From an uncultured Erysipelotrichaceae bacterium (GTDB lineage: Bacteria > Bacillota_I > Bacilli_A > RF39 > UBA660), in the NCBI GenBank assembly GCA_902797275.1, contig CADBSI010000108.1:1-10591 (forward strand): DNA of 10,591 bases. Reading direction: 5' to 3'. The notes below the pieces were generated by a model that worked only from the letters and a program-made list of their open reading frames with translations, made no database searches and was not told the origin of the DNA. This document shows positions 1-7,317 of this stretch, piece after piece. A program made the translations under genes and the position numbers. The stretch's first letter is position 1. Each line of letters starts with the position of its first letter.

Positions 1-1929
1 ACCATCTTTACAACATGTTCTGTATTCTAATTTTGCGACTGAATTTAGTGATGCTATTGCACCATTTTCGTCTCTTCCATGCATTGGGTTAGCTCCTGGT
101 GCAAACGGAGTTCCGGCAAGTCTTCCATCTGGAGTAGTACCAGTTTTATGACCATATACAACATTTGAGGTGATGGTTAAAACTGATAAAGTTGGATGTG
201 ATTTTCGATAAGTTTTATGTTTTGATAATTCAAAATATAATTTTTCAAGAACCATTTTGGCAATACCATCTACTCTATCATCATCATTTCCATATTTTGG
301 ATAATCACCTTCAACTTTAAAATCAATTGCTATTCCTTCTTCATTTCTAATTGGCATTACTTTAGCATATTTAATAGCAGATAAGCTATCAGCAACAACT
401 GATAATCCGGCAACTCCATAAGCCATTAAGCGTCTAACCTTAGTATCATGTAAAGCCATTTGACTTGCTTCATAAGCATATTTATCATGCATATAATGAA
501 TAATATTCATACTATCAGCATAGATCTTAGCTGTTTTTTCAATTATTAAATCAAAATTTTGTAATACTTTTTGATAGTTTAAATATTTATCATCTAATTT
601 TTTAATACCATCTAATACTTTTATTCCTTCTCTTTCATCTATTCCTTCGTTTATACTATATAAAAGAGCTTTAGCTAGATTACATCGTGCTCCAAAAAAT
701 TGCATATCACGTCCCAAACGCATTGCTGAAACACAACAAGCTATTCCATAATCATCACCATAAAGTGGTCGCATTAAATCATCATTTTCATATTGAATAC
801 TATCAGTTTCAATACTCATCTTAGCTGCATATCTTTTAAAGTTCTCAGGTAAATACTCGCTCCATAAAACGGTCATATTAGGTTCAGGACTTGGATTTAA
901 ATTAGTTAAAGTATGCAAAATTCTATATGATGTTTTAGTTATCATACTTTTTTTATTTTTAAAACATCCTCCAATACTACAGGTTACCCAAGTAGGATCT
1001 CCTGAAAATAATTCATCATATTCAGGAGTTCTTAAATGTCTAATTAATCTTAATTTAATTACAAATTGATCAACTAATTCTTGAACTTCTTCTTCTGTTA
1101 TTAAACCATTTTGTAAATCACGTTCAAAGTAAATATCTAGAAATGCATCTACTCTTCCAAGAGACTCAGCTGCCCCATTGTTTTCTTTAACAGCTGCAAG
1201 ATAAGCAAGATATAACCATTCAACTGCTTCAAAACTATTAGTAGCAGGTTTTGATATATCAAAGCCATATGATAAAGCCATTTCTTTCATTTTATTTAAA
1301 GCTTTTATTTGATTACTTACTTCTTCTCTTAATCTAATGCTTTCATCTAATTCTACTTTTATCTTTTCTAAATCTTTTTGTTTTTCTTCTATTAAAAAGT
1401 TGACTCCATATAAAGCAACTCTTCTATAGTCTCCTATTATTCTTCCTCTTCCATAAGCATCTGGAAGACCTGTAATTAATCCAACATGTTTAGCAAGTTT
1501 AATTTCTTTAGTATAGGCATCATACACTCCATCATTATGAGACTTAGTAAACATTGGAAAATACTTTTCTATATTAGGATCCATTTTATAACCATATGTA
1601 GCTAAGCTATTTTTAAGCATACGCATGCCACCAAATGGATTCATTATTCTTTTTAAAGGTTTATCAGTTTGAAGACCAAATATTACCTCATTTTCCTTAT
1701 CTATATAACCAGGCTCAAAATTATTAATACCTGATACATGAATAGTATCAATATCTAATACTTTTTTTTCTAATTCTTCTTTTAATAAATTTTCTACTTT
1801 TTCTAAAACTTTCTTTGTTTTACTTGAAACTCCTACTAAAAATGATTCATCACCATCATATGGAGTAATATTTCTTTTAATAAAATCATGAACATCTACA
1901 TGAGTTTTATAATAACCATCTTTAAACAT
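1..1929 (-). CDS. pflB: Pyruvate formate-lyase (formate C-acetyltransferase), 3' end outside window
   Basis: This glycyl-radical enzyme converts pyruvate and CoA to acetyl-CoA and formate in anaerobic sugar fermentation, in the cytoplasm. The window holds 643 codons without a stop; the family is usually about 740-760 residues, so roughly the last 100 residues lie beyond the left edge. The adjacent active-site cysteines are Cys398-Cys399 in GIACCVSAM. Other family segments are [39 protein letters not shown] and [20 protein letters not shown]. The C-terminal loop with the radical glycine (RVSGYAV-type) is in the missing part and cannot be checked. The ATG at 1929 has a strong ribosome site (GAGGAGGA, 1933-1940). 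An extended -10 lies just upstream, so it probably starts its own transcript. The activating enzyme gene (pflA), if linked, would lie off the left edge. Identification is secure. Confidence 0.96.
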   Translation of the reverse strand, partial: MFKDGYYKTHVDVHDFIKRNITPYDGDESFLVGVSSKTKKVLEKVENLLKEELEKKVLDIDTIHVSGINNFEPGYIDKENEVIFGLQTDKPLKRIMNPFGGMRMLKNSLATYGYKMDPNIEKYFPMFTKSHNDGVYDAYTKEIKLAKHVGLITGLPDAYGRGRIIGDYRRVALYGVNFLIEEKQKDLEKIKVELDESIRLREEVSNQIKALNKMKEMALSYGFDISKPATNSFEAVEWLYLAYLAAVKENNGAAESLGRVDAFLDIYFERDLQNGLITEEEVQELVDQFVIKLRLIRHLRTPEYDELFSGDPTWVTCSIGGCFKNKKSMITKTSYRILHTLTNLNPSPEPNMTVLWSEYLPENFKRYAAKMSIETDSIQYENDDLMRPLYGDDYGIACCVSAMRLGRDMQFFGARCNLAKALLYSINEGIDEREGIKVLDGIKKLDDKYLNYQKVLQNFDLIIEKTAKIYADSMNIIHYMHDKYAYEASQMALHDTKVRRLMAYGVAGLSVVADSLSAIKYAKVMPIRNEEGIAIDFKVEGDYPKYGNDDDRVDGIAKMVLEKLYFELSKHKTYRKSHPTLSVLTITSNVVYGHKTGTTPDGRLAGTPFAPGANPMHGRDENGAIASLNSVAKLEYRTCCKDG

Positions 1930-1951
1930 ACGTCCTCCTCTGTTCTTAATC

Positions 1952-1960
1952 ATTATACCA
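1952..1960 (-). promoter_or_regulatory. Extended -10 promoter of pflB
   Basis: Read on the minus strand this is TGGTATAAT, a consensus extended -10 (TGn plus TATAAT). No good -35 is seen 17 bases upstream (TTCTAT at 1975-1980), which is common when the TG extension is present. The predicted start of transcription is near 1945, giving a leader of about 16 bases that contains the ribosome site. Confidence 0.7.
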
Positions 1961-1978
1961 TACTTTTTTTAGATATAG

Positions 1979-2008
1979 AAAAAAAGTTTTAATTTTTTTA
2001 AAACTTTT
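1979..2008 (-). terminator. Possible AT-rich terminator of the DUF4143 ATPase gene
   Basis: The 11-base arms 1982-1992 (AAAAGTTTTAA) and 1998-2008 (TTAAAACTTTT) are perfectly complementary around a five-base loop. On the minus strand the second arm runs into a further three T. The stem has a single G-C pair and overlaps the ATPase stop codon, so it may be weak. It separates the ATPase gene from pflB. Confidence 0.4.
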
Positions 2009-3272
2009 AATTTTTTAAAGTACCAATCGATACTACATAAACTCCATCTTTTCTTCTATAAGAATATGTACTTCCTGTTAAAACCATTAAAAATGCTGGT
2101 TCACCAACTTTATTTGTATCTACTTTTTCTTTAAATTTTAATAAATTTTTAGCTGCTTCATCAATGTAGCCTGCCCCAAGTTTAATTTCTATAGCACCCC
2201 ATTTACCACTACTAGTTCTAAAAATAGCATCAATTTCAAAATTAGTTTCATCACGATAAAAAGTAATATCACCACCATAACTTTGAGTATAAATTAATAA
2301 ATCTCTAATGCATAACGCTTCAAATAAAAAGCCAAAAGTATTTAAATCTTTAATTAAATCACTTGGAGAAATTTCCAATATAGCTGTTGCAATTGATGGA
2401 TCGACAAATTCTTTTTTAGCCTTTGTTCTAATTGCATATTTTGATCTAAAATTCAAATTAGTTGCTTTTATGTTTTCAATAACAAATAATTTTTCTAAGG
2501 TATTTATATAATCGGTTAAAGTTGGCCTTGAAATTTCTTCATTAAAAACATTTTTAACATCATCTTCTAAGGTTTTGTCGCTTGCTGGAGTTGAAATATT
2601 TCTTGCTAATGCTCTTAATACACTTTTCATTTTTTCAGGATTTCTTTCTACTCCATCAACATTTTTAACTTCTTCATGAATTAAAGACGATACATATTGT
2701 TTAGCAATTTTATATTTAGCATCACTTTTTATATCAAGAGATGCTGGCCAACCACCTCTTACAATTATGCTTGCTATATCTTCAAGAGTTAATTTAGAAA
2801 CACCTTCTATATCTTTACCTTTTAAAATATCTTCAAATGATACTTCTCCAGTTGATTCTTTTGATTCATATAAACTCATAGGTCGCATTAATATTCTAGC
2901 AAATCTTCCAGTTCCTGTATGCATAGTTTCTCCCTCTTTCGGCTTAGCTGAACCAGTTAATATGTATTGACCTTTAAGTCTAGTATGATCAACATCAGTT
3001 CTTATGCTGTCCCACACAACAGGGTACATTTGCCATTCATCAAAAAGCAAAGGCTTTTCTCCTTTTAAGAATAATGATGGTTTAGTATCTCTGATATTAT
3101 CATATTCTTCTTTCTTATCAGGATTTTGAAATTCAACAATAGTTTTGGCATGATGAATTGCAGTTGTTGATTTTCCACACCATTTACATCCTTCTATTAA
3201 AATGGCACCCATTACTTCCATACTTTCATTTATTTCCAAGTCAACAATCCTTGGTAAATATTCATTTTTCAT
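2007..3272 (-). CDS. AAA-type ATP-binding protein with C-terminal DUF4143 domain
   Basis: This 421-residue protein belongs to the AAA_14/DUF4143 family, which is widespread in gut bacteria and archaea, often in several copies; its role is not established. Walker A is GCKWCGKST (residues 28-36), Walker B LLFDEWQ (75-81), and a sensor-like YILTGSA follows (104-110), then GRFARILMRPMSLYE. The C-terminal part (about 200-421) is DUF4143; EIDAI (346-350) and AIEIKLG (360-366) resemble the D...ExK spacing of PD-(D/E)XK nuclease folds, as is usual in this family. I start it at ATG 3272, because GGAGG at 3278-3282 lies five bases upstream. The in-frame ATG at 3284 would place that ribosome site inside the gene and add four residues. 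It has its own promoter, and an array of three 17-bp repeats stands in front of it. Nuclease activity is not claimed. Confidence 0.88.
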   Translation of the reverse strand: MKNEYLPRIVDLEINESMEVMGAILIEGCKWCGKSTTAIHHAKTIVEFQNPDKKEEYDNIRDTKPSLFLKGEKPLLFDEWQMYPVVWDSIRTDVDHTRLKGQYILTGSAKPKEGETMHTGTGRFARILMRPMSLYESKESTGEVSFEDILKGKDIEGVSKLTLEDIASIIVRGGWPASLDIKSDAKYKIAKQYVSSLIHEEVKNVDGVERNPEKMKSVLRALARNISTPASDKTLEDDVKNVFNEEISRPTLTDYINTLEKLFVIENIKATNLNFRSKYAIRTKAKKEFVDPSIATAILEISPSDLIKDLNTFGFLFEALCIRDLLIYTQSYGGDITFYRDETNFEIDAIFRTSSGKWGAIEIKLGAGYIDEAAKNLLKFKEKVDTNKVGEPAFLMVLTGSTYSYRRKDGVYVVSIGTLKN

Positions 3273-3297
3273 ATTTGCCTCCATAAATTATATATAT

Positions 3298-3326
3298 TTT
3301 ATATCATATTTTTCAAAAAAAGTAAA
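3298..3326 (-). promoter_or_regulatory. Promoter of the DUF4143 ATPase gene
   Basis: On the minus strand, TTTACT (3321-3326), a 17-base spacer and TATAAA (3298-3303), with a TG extension at 3305-3306 (TGATATAAA). Transcription would begin near 3291, leaving a short leader that contains GGAGG (3278-3282). The nearest copy of the direct repeat ends five bases upstream of the -35 box. Confidence 0.6.
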
Positions 3327-3330
3327 TACT

Positions 3331-3393
3331 ATTTTACATTTTGAGTAATTTTCATTTTACATTTTGAGTAAATTCCATTTTACATTTTGAGTA
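3331..3393. repeat. Three exact 17-bp direct repeats, period 23 bp
   Basis: The unit ATTTTACATTTTGAGTA occurs without a mismatch at 3331-3347, 3354-3370 and 3377-3393. Starts are exactly 23 bases apart, and the six-base spacers differ (ATTTTC, AATTCC). On the minus strand the unit reads TACTCAAAATGTAAAAT. The array fills the gap between the priA stop and the -35 box of the ATPase gene. It may be a cooperative protein-binding site that controls that gene, or the leftover end of a mobile element whose transposase binds repeated sites. I saw no further copy in the window. Confidence 0.9.
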
Positions 3394-3398
3394 TTTTT

Positions 3399-5552
3399 TT
3401 AAAAACTTCTTGGATTAAAATCTATATCTATTCTTAATTTATCATTTATTTTATAATGATTTATTAAATTATTTAATACTTCATAAATATTATTTTCTTT
3501 TTTATATTTAATAATTATATTCATTCTATATATTTTATTAACTCTAAATGGATTAGCAAGAGATGGACCAAGTATTTCAGTTTTTAAATTGATTTTTAAA
3601 TATTCTTTTATTTTTTTAGATTCTAAGCCTAAATAATTATAATCAGTTGCTGATAAAATAATTAAAGCTAAATAACAATAAGGTGGATAATTTAATAAAT
3701 GTCTATTTTTCATTTCATTTTGGAAAAATCCTAAGTAATTATTGTTTTTAGCATATAAAATAGCATAATGGTTAGGATTAAAAGTTTGAATATAAACATA
3801 ACCTTTTTTTTCTCCTCTTCCAGCTCTTCCTGATACTTGGTTTAATAAATCAAATGTAGTTTCACTACTTCTAAAATCTGGAATATTTAAACTGCCATCA
3901 GCATTTATTACTCCTACTAAGGTAACATTAGAAAAATCTAGTCCTTTAGCAATCATTTGAGTTCCTACTAGAATTTGATATTCATTATTTCTAAATAATT
4001 CTATTATTTTTTCATGGCTTCCTTTTTTACTTGTTGTATCAAAATCCATTCTAATTGTTTTATAATCTGGAAACAAAGTATTTAACTCTTCTTCTATTTG
4101 TTCTGTACCAATACCATTTAATTCTAATTCACTTTGACAATTTGGACAAACCTTTGGTTTTAGTTCAGCATACCCACAATAATGACATCTTAACATTTCA
4201 CTTGATTTATGATAGGTTAAAGTAATATCACAGTTTTTACAATTAAATGTTTTACCACAATTCTTGCAACTTATAGTTGTTGCATAACCTCTTTTATTTA
4301 AAAATAAAATTACTTGTTCGCCTTTTTGTAAAGTACTATTTATTTTTTCATATAATGTTTCACTAAAAAACTTAGTTTTTTTATGAGCTTTCATCATATC
4401 AATTATTTCTACTTCCGGAAGAGATCTATTATTTACTCTTTTTTCTAATTTTAATAAAGTATAAACATTTTTTAAAGTTCTTGCAAAAGATTCTAAAGTA
4501 GGAGTTGCTGATCCTAAAATAACTGGGCAATTATGGTACTCCCCTCTTTTTTTAGCAACTAAAATAGCATCATATCTTGGCATATTTTCTTGTTTATAAG
4601 AAGTTGAATGCTCTTCATCAACAACAATTATTCCAATATTTTCAAGAGGAGCAAAAATAGCACTACGAGCCCCTATGACGATTTTTACTTCCCCTTTTCT
4701 AATTTTTCGATATTCATCATACTTTTCACTATCAGATAACCCTGAATGCAATACAGCTACAACTTGCCCAAATCTTTCAATAAAACGTCTTACTGTTTGA
4801 GGCGTTAAACTAATTTCAGGAATCAAAACAATTGCTTCTTTTCCTTTCTTAATAACATCTTCAATTAACTCCATATAAACTTCTGTTTTCCCAGATCCTG
4901 TTACTCCATATAATAAATAGGTTTGAAATTTATCTAAATCAACTTGTTTATATACTTTTTCTTGATCAGGTGTTAAAGCATATTTTTCTTTTAATCTATA
5001 ATTATTATTTAATCTATATACTTCTACTTTTTCTTTAACTAAAACTCCATTTTTAATTAAAGTATCAACTGAAGAATTAATTTTTTTTAAATAACTATAA
5101 CTAACTTGTTTATTCTTAAGTAAAATATTAACAATATCTTGTTGTTTATCACTTAATTTTACATCTTTTAATTTATCTATATTAACTGTTATATAAGTTT
5201 CATATTTTTTATTAATTTTTTTCTTACTAGCTTTATAACCATTTGGTAGCATCACCTGATAACATGATATTAAAGTAGCAAGAGTTTTTTCTTTTAAATA
5301 TTTACCAAGTTCTAATAATTCATCGGTTAAAATAACCTCTGTATCAACTACATCTAAAATTTCTTTTATTTCATAATCACTTGTATTTTCAACATTAACC
5401 TTTGTAACAAACCCCATTAATTTAGAATAAGCAAAAGGAACTATTACTCTAACTCCTACTTTAACTTTATTAATTAAATTAACTGGAACTTTATAAGTAA
5501 AATATTTATCAACTGCCCTAGCTTTTAATTCTATTAATACTTCTATTAACAT
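3399..5552 (-). CDS. priA: Primosomal protein N' (PriA replication-restart helicase)
   Basis: PriA is a 3'-5' superfamily 2 DNA helicase that recognises stalled forks and reloads the replicative helicase. The 717-residue length matches the family. An N-terminal 3'-end-binding region (about 1-100) is followed by the helicase core: Walker A GVTGSGKT (216-223), DEEH (312-315), GSAT (347-350), motif V region LVGTQMIAKGLDF (528-540) and motif VI QVSGRAGRG (572-580). Eight cysteines that bind two zinc ions sit between the helicase motifs at 429, 432, 438, 441, 456, 459, 469 and 472; all are present. The ATG has AGGAGG (5557-5562) five bases upstream. The stop of a 70-codon gene lies 26 bases upstream on the same strand, so the two are probably co-transcribed. 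No clear terminator hairpin follows the stop. Confidence 0.97.
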   Translation of the reverse strand: MLIEVLIELKARAVDKYFTYKVPVNLINKVKVGVRVIVPFAYSKLMGFVTKVNVENTSDYEIKEILDVVDTEVILTDELLELGKYLKEKTLATLISCYQVMLPNGYKASKKKINKKYETYITVNIDKLKDVKLSDKQQDIVNILLKNKQVSYSYLKKINSSVDTLIKNGVLVKEKVEVYRLNNNYRLKEKYALTPDQEKVYKQVDLDKFQTYLLYGVTGSGKTEVYMELIEDVIKKGKEAIVLIPEISLTPQTVRRFIERFGQVVAVLHSGLSDSEKYDEYRKIRKGEVKIVIGARSAIFAPLENIGIIVVDEEHSTSYKQENMPRYDAILVAKKRGEYHNCPVILGSATPTLESFARTLKNVYTLLKLEKRVNNRSLPEVEIIDMMKAHKKTKFFSETLYEKINSTLQKGEQVILFLNKRGYATTISCKNCGKTFNCKNCDITLTYHKSSEMLRCHYCGYAELKPKVCPNCQSELELNGIGTEQIEEELNTLFPDYKTIRMDFDTTSKKGSHEKIIELFRNNEYQILVGTQMIAKGLDFSNVTLVGVINADGSLNIPDFRSSETTFDLLNQVSGRAGRGEKKGYVYIQTFNPNHYAILYAKNNNYLGFFQNEMKNRHLLNYPPYCYLALIILSATDYNYLGLESKKIKEYLKINLKTEILGPSLANPFRVNKIYRMNIIIKYKKENNIYEVLNNLINHYKINDKLRIDIDFNPRSF

Positions 5553-5578
5553 ATTACCTCCTGTTATTTATTTTTATA

Positions 5579-5791
5579 TTAATCTTTGGTTATTTTTTCA
5601 ATTATTACATATTTTTCTTTTAAACTTATTTTTTTAACTTCATAACCATATTCTAATAATTCTTTTTTAAATGTTAAAAAAGAATGATCTAATTTAAAAC
5701 CTAAAATATTTTTTATTTTTTCATAACTTAAGTTATACCTATCCTGATTATTTTCATTTAAATATAACCAAAGTGGTTCGTATTTACTCAT
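5579..5791 (-). CDS. Small conserved-looking cytoplasmic protein, function unknown
   Basis: This is a 70-residue soluble protein with no signal peptide or membrane helix. The pattern YEPLWLYL (4-11), LDHSF (34-38) and LLEYGYEV (45-52), followed by a short basic and hydrophobic tail, resembles a small helical protein often seen in Firmicutes; I know no proven function for it. I chose ATG 5791 because AAAGGA (5797-5802) stands just upstream. Extending to a TTG at 5824 would add 11 residues with no ribosome site in front. It precedes priA by 26 bases on the same strand and probably shares its transcript. I could not find a convincing promoter between it and the terminator at 5838-5860, so transcription may come partly from readthrough. 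Confidence 0.8.
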   Translation of the reverse strand: MSKYEPLWLYLNENNQDRYNLSYEKIKNILGFKLDHSFLTFKKELLEYGYEVKKISLKEKYVIIEKITKD

Positions 5792-5837
5792 ATTTTCCTT
5801 TCTTAATTTATAAATTTTTTTCAATAAATATGTATCT

Positions 5838-5860
5838 AAAAAAGCAGTTTTAAGCCTGCT
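5838..5860 (-). terminator. Rho-independent terminator of the small membrane-protein gene
   Basis: Minus-strand hairpin with arms AGCAG (5856-5860) and CTGCT (5843-5847) and an eight-base loop, running directly into six T (5838-5843, sharing one base with the arm). It lies just after the stop of the two-helix protein at 5869. The stem is short, but the T tract is placed exactly where expected. Confidence 0.75.
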
Positions 5861-5868
5861 AATTATTT

Positions 5869-6072
5869 TTATTTTTTTAATTCTTTATTTTTAGAAATAT
5901 ACATACTTGTTATAACAATACCTATTAAATTAGTTCCAATAGAAAGTCCTAGTAATAATCCACTTGTAAATTGACTAAAATTACTAGTTTCATTACCTGA
6001 AAAGTAAATATAAGAAAGGTATAATAAATTACCAAGTAATATTAGAAATAAACCTAATTTTTCTTTTTTCAT
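5869..6072 (-). CDS. Small membrane protein with two predicted helices
   Basis: This 67-residue protein has two hydrophobic segments, about residues 6-24 and 37-58. A short polar loop (SGNETSNFSQ) joins them, and both ends are lysine-rich (MKKEK, KNKELKK), which predicts a hairpin in the membrane with both ends in the cytoplasm. I recognise no family. The start is supported by AAGGAG (6078-6083) with five bases before the ATG. Its own promoter (TTTACT-17-TATAAT) and terminator make it a single-gene transcript. It is divergent from the RNHCP gene, and the two promoters abut. Small two-helix proteins like this are sometimes toxins or holin-like, but no antitoxin or lysis gene is present, so I do not infer that. 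Confidence 0.8.
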   Translation of the reverse strand: MKKEKLGLFLILLGNLLYLSYIYFSGNETSNFSQFTSGLLLGLSIGTNLIGIVITSMYISKNKELKK

Positions 6073-6089
6073 TTGAACTCCTTTTCTAA

Positions 6090-6118
6090 ATTATACTAAA
6101 TTATTTTTTTAAAGTAAA
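6090..6118 (-). promoter_or_regulatory. Promoter of the small membrane-protein gene
   Basis: On the minus strand, TTTACT (6113-6118), 17 bases and a perfect TATAAT (6090-6095). The -35 box directly touches the -35 box of the divergent RNHCP promoter at 6119. Confidence 0.75.
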
Positions 6119-6147
6119 TAGACAAGTTAAGTTTTATTTGATAAAAT
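6119..6147 (+). promoter_or_regulatory. Promoter of the RNHCP-protein gene
   Basis: TAGACA (6119-6124), 17 bases and TAAAAT (6142-6147), each one base from consensus. Transcription would start near 6154, only about eight bases before the ATG. Confidence 0.6.
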
Positions 6148-6161
6148 AAATATGTGATGTT

Positions 6162-6464
6162 ATGAAAAGATTTAATATGAAAGACGAGAGTTTCATTTGC
6201 AAAAATTGTAAAAATTTAGTTAAAAAGTTAGAATATTCTGCAAGAGATCATTGTCCAAATTGTTTATATTCTATGCATGTTGATATAAATCCTGGTGATA
6301 GATTAAATACTTGTATGGGTTTATTAAAACCAATTGGGATTGAAAAATACAGAGACACTTATAAAATAATTTATAAATGTTTAAAATGTGGAGAAATTCA
6401 CAAAAATATTATGGCAAATGATGATAATATGGATTTAATTATCGAATTATCTAGACAGATATAA
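6162..6464 (+). CDS. RNHCP-domain zinc-binding protein
   Basis: This 100-residue protein has the layout of the RNHCP family, a small zinc-ribbon group of unknown function. Cysteine pairs occur at C13/C16, C31/C34 and C73/C76, with another at C51. The core is ARDHCPNCLYSMHVD, then PGDRLNTCMGLLKP and KCLKCGEIHKNIMANDD. The signature tetrad region reads A-R-D-H-C-P rather than R-N-H-C-P. The spacing suggests two metal sites, probably zinc. The ATG at 6162 has only a GTGAT ribosome-like site (6154-6158), and the predicted transcript starts about there. An alternative ATG at 6177 (residue 6) has no better site. It is divergent from the two-helix protein gene and followed by the YjcZ-like gene in the same direction. 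Cytoplasmic; partner unknown. Confidence 0.87.
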   Translation: MKRFNMKDESFICKNCKNLVKKLEYSARDHCPNCLYSMHVDINPGDRLNTCMGLLKPIGIEKYRDTYKIIYKCLKCGEIHKNIMANDDNMDLIIELSRQI

Positions 6465-6518
6465 TAGCAAATTATTTTTACTTGCGTAAACTATTATAGA
6501 TATAAAGGAGGTAATAAT

Positions 6519-6683
6519 ATGTATTATGGTTATCCTAATTATGGTAATAGTTGTGCTTATCAAGGTAGTAATATAGGTTATATTTATCCAAACTATGGAT
6601 ACAATAATAATTCTAATTATGCTATTATCATTGTTTTATTTATTTTACTAGTTATTATTATTGGTACTAGATGGGGAAGATAA
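6519..6683 (+). CDS. YjcZ-like small membrane protein (54 residues)
   Basis: This short gene has a very strong ribosome site (AAAGGAGG, 6504-6511) seven bases before the ATG. Residues 1-34 are rich in Tyr, Gly and Asn (starting MYYGYPNYGN) with one cysteine at position 12. Residues 34-49 are a hydrophobic helix (YAIIIVLFILLVIIIG), and the tail is TRWGR. This arrangement, Gly/Tyr-rich head plus an IVLFILLVI-type helix at the C terminus, is that of the YjcZ family of small proteins linked to sporulation in Bacillus. The head is longer and poorer in glycine than usual, so membership is likely rather than certain. It lies 54 bases after the RNHCP stop in the same direction. I did not find a convincing sigma-A promoter or a terminator around it. 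Confidence 0.75.
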   Translation: MYYGYPNYGNSCAYQGSNIGYIYPNYGYNNNSNYAIIIVLFILLVIIIGTRWGR

Positions 6684-6709
6684 AAACTCTTTCCTTTTTT
6701 TTAATTTTG

Positions 6710-6718
6710 TGGTAAAAT
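6710..6718 (+). promoter_or_regulatory. Extended -10 promoter of def
   Basis: TGGTAAAAT, an extended -10 one base from consensus; the -35 position (TTTCCT, 6690-6695) is poor. Transcription would start near 6725, just before the GGTGAT ribosome site of def. Confidence 0.55.
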
Positions 6719-6738
6719 AAGACGAAGTGGTGATTAGT

Positions 6739-7287
6739 ATGTTATTAATGAAAGATGTATTAGATGAAAAAGATAAAAGATTAAGAAAAAAAAGTAAAGA
6801 AGTAGTATTTCCTTTAAGTGATGAAACTAAAAAACGGGTAAATGATATGATTGAATTCTTAACTAATAGTCAAATAGAAGAAATGGCTGAAAAATATAAA
6901 TTAAGACCTGGTATGGGACTTGCTGCTGTGCAACTTGGTTTTTTAGAAAGATACTTTGTTGTTGTTCACGAGTATGATGATGGTAAATTTGATAATTATG
7001 TTATTTTTAATCCTGAACTTGTAAGTACTTCGGAAGAAATTATTTACGTTGGGGAGGGAGAAGGTTGTTTATCAGTTAACCGTGATGTTCCAGGAATTGT
7101 TCCAAGATATGCAAGATGTACTATAGAAGGATATGACATAGATGGAAATAGAATACGAGTTAGAGCTAGAGAAGAACTAGCAATTGCTTTTCAACATGAA
7201 CTTGATCATTTAAATGGAATTTTATTTGTTGATAAAATTGATAAAAAAGATCCTTTTAAAGGAAAAGATATTTATAGAGAAATATAA
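6739..7287 (+). CDS. def: Peptide deformylase
   Basis: Deformylase removes the N-formyl group from nascent proteins at the ribosome exit, releasing formate. The 182 residues match the DefB/YkrB type of Gram-positive bacteria (about 184), which has the insertion seen here at NSQIEEMAEKYKLRPG. The three metal motifs are present: GMGLAAVQ (58-65), EGCLS (108-112, ligand Cys110) and QHELDH (152-157, ligands His153 and His157, catalytic Glu154). Motif 1 has Val in place of the common Pro (GLAAPQ). I start at ATG 6739, which has GGTGAT (6729-6734) four bases upstream; the in-frame GTG at 6727 overlaps that site and begins only two bases after the predicted transcript start. It has its own extended -10 promoter and converges on folD, with a shared terminator between them. 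Confidence 0.95.
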   Translation: MLLMKDVLDEKDKRLRKKSKEVVFPLSDETKKRVNDMIEFLTNSQIEEMAEKYKLRPGMGLAAVQLGFLERYFVVVHEYDDGKFDNYVIFNPELVSTSEEIIYVGEGEGCLSVNRDVPGIVPRYARCTIEGYDIDGNRIRVRAREELAIAFQHELDHLNGILFVDKIDKKDPFKGKDIYREI

Positions 7288-7317
7288 AAAAAACGGATTT
7301 TAAAGTTCGTTTTTTTT
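7286..7317. terminator. Bidirectional terminator between def and folD
   Basis: Eight A (7286-7293), a hairpin AACGGA / TTCGTT (7292-7297 with 7306-7311) around TTTTAAAG, then eight T (7310-7317). It works as a rho-independent terminator in either direction: just after the def stop on plus, and across the folD stop (7300-7302) on minus. Part of it therefore encodes the last FolD residues (KKNEL). Confidence 0.8.

Noticed and set aside
2308..2970. Plus-strand open frames at 2308-2511 and 2767-2970
   Set aside because: They lie inside the well-supported ATPase gene on the other strand, have no ribosome site, and the peptides show no family pattern.
3331..3393. Direct repeats as a small CRISPR array
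   Set aside because: The unit is only 17 bp, the gaps are 6 bp, and no cas gene is nearby.
5792..5824. Longer start (TTG 5824) for the 70-residue protein
   Set aside because: No ribosome site precedes the TTG, while ATG 5791 has AAAGGA at good distance.
6465..6518. Sigma-A promoter for the YjcZ-like gene
   Set aside because: TTTACT (6477) with TATAAA (6501) has an 18-base spacer but would start transcription at or past the ribosome site; no better pair is seen.
6727..6738. GTG start at 6727 for deformylase
   Set aside because: The GGTGAT ribosome site lies in this stretch and serves ATG 6739; the family N terminus also fits the shorter form.
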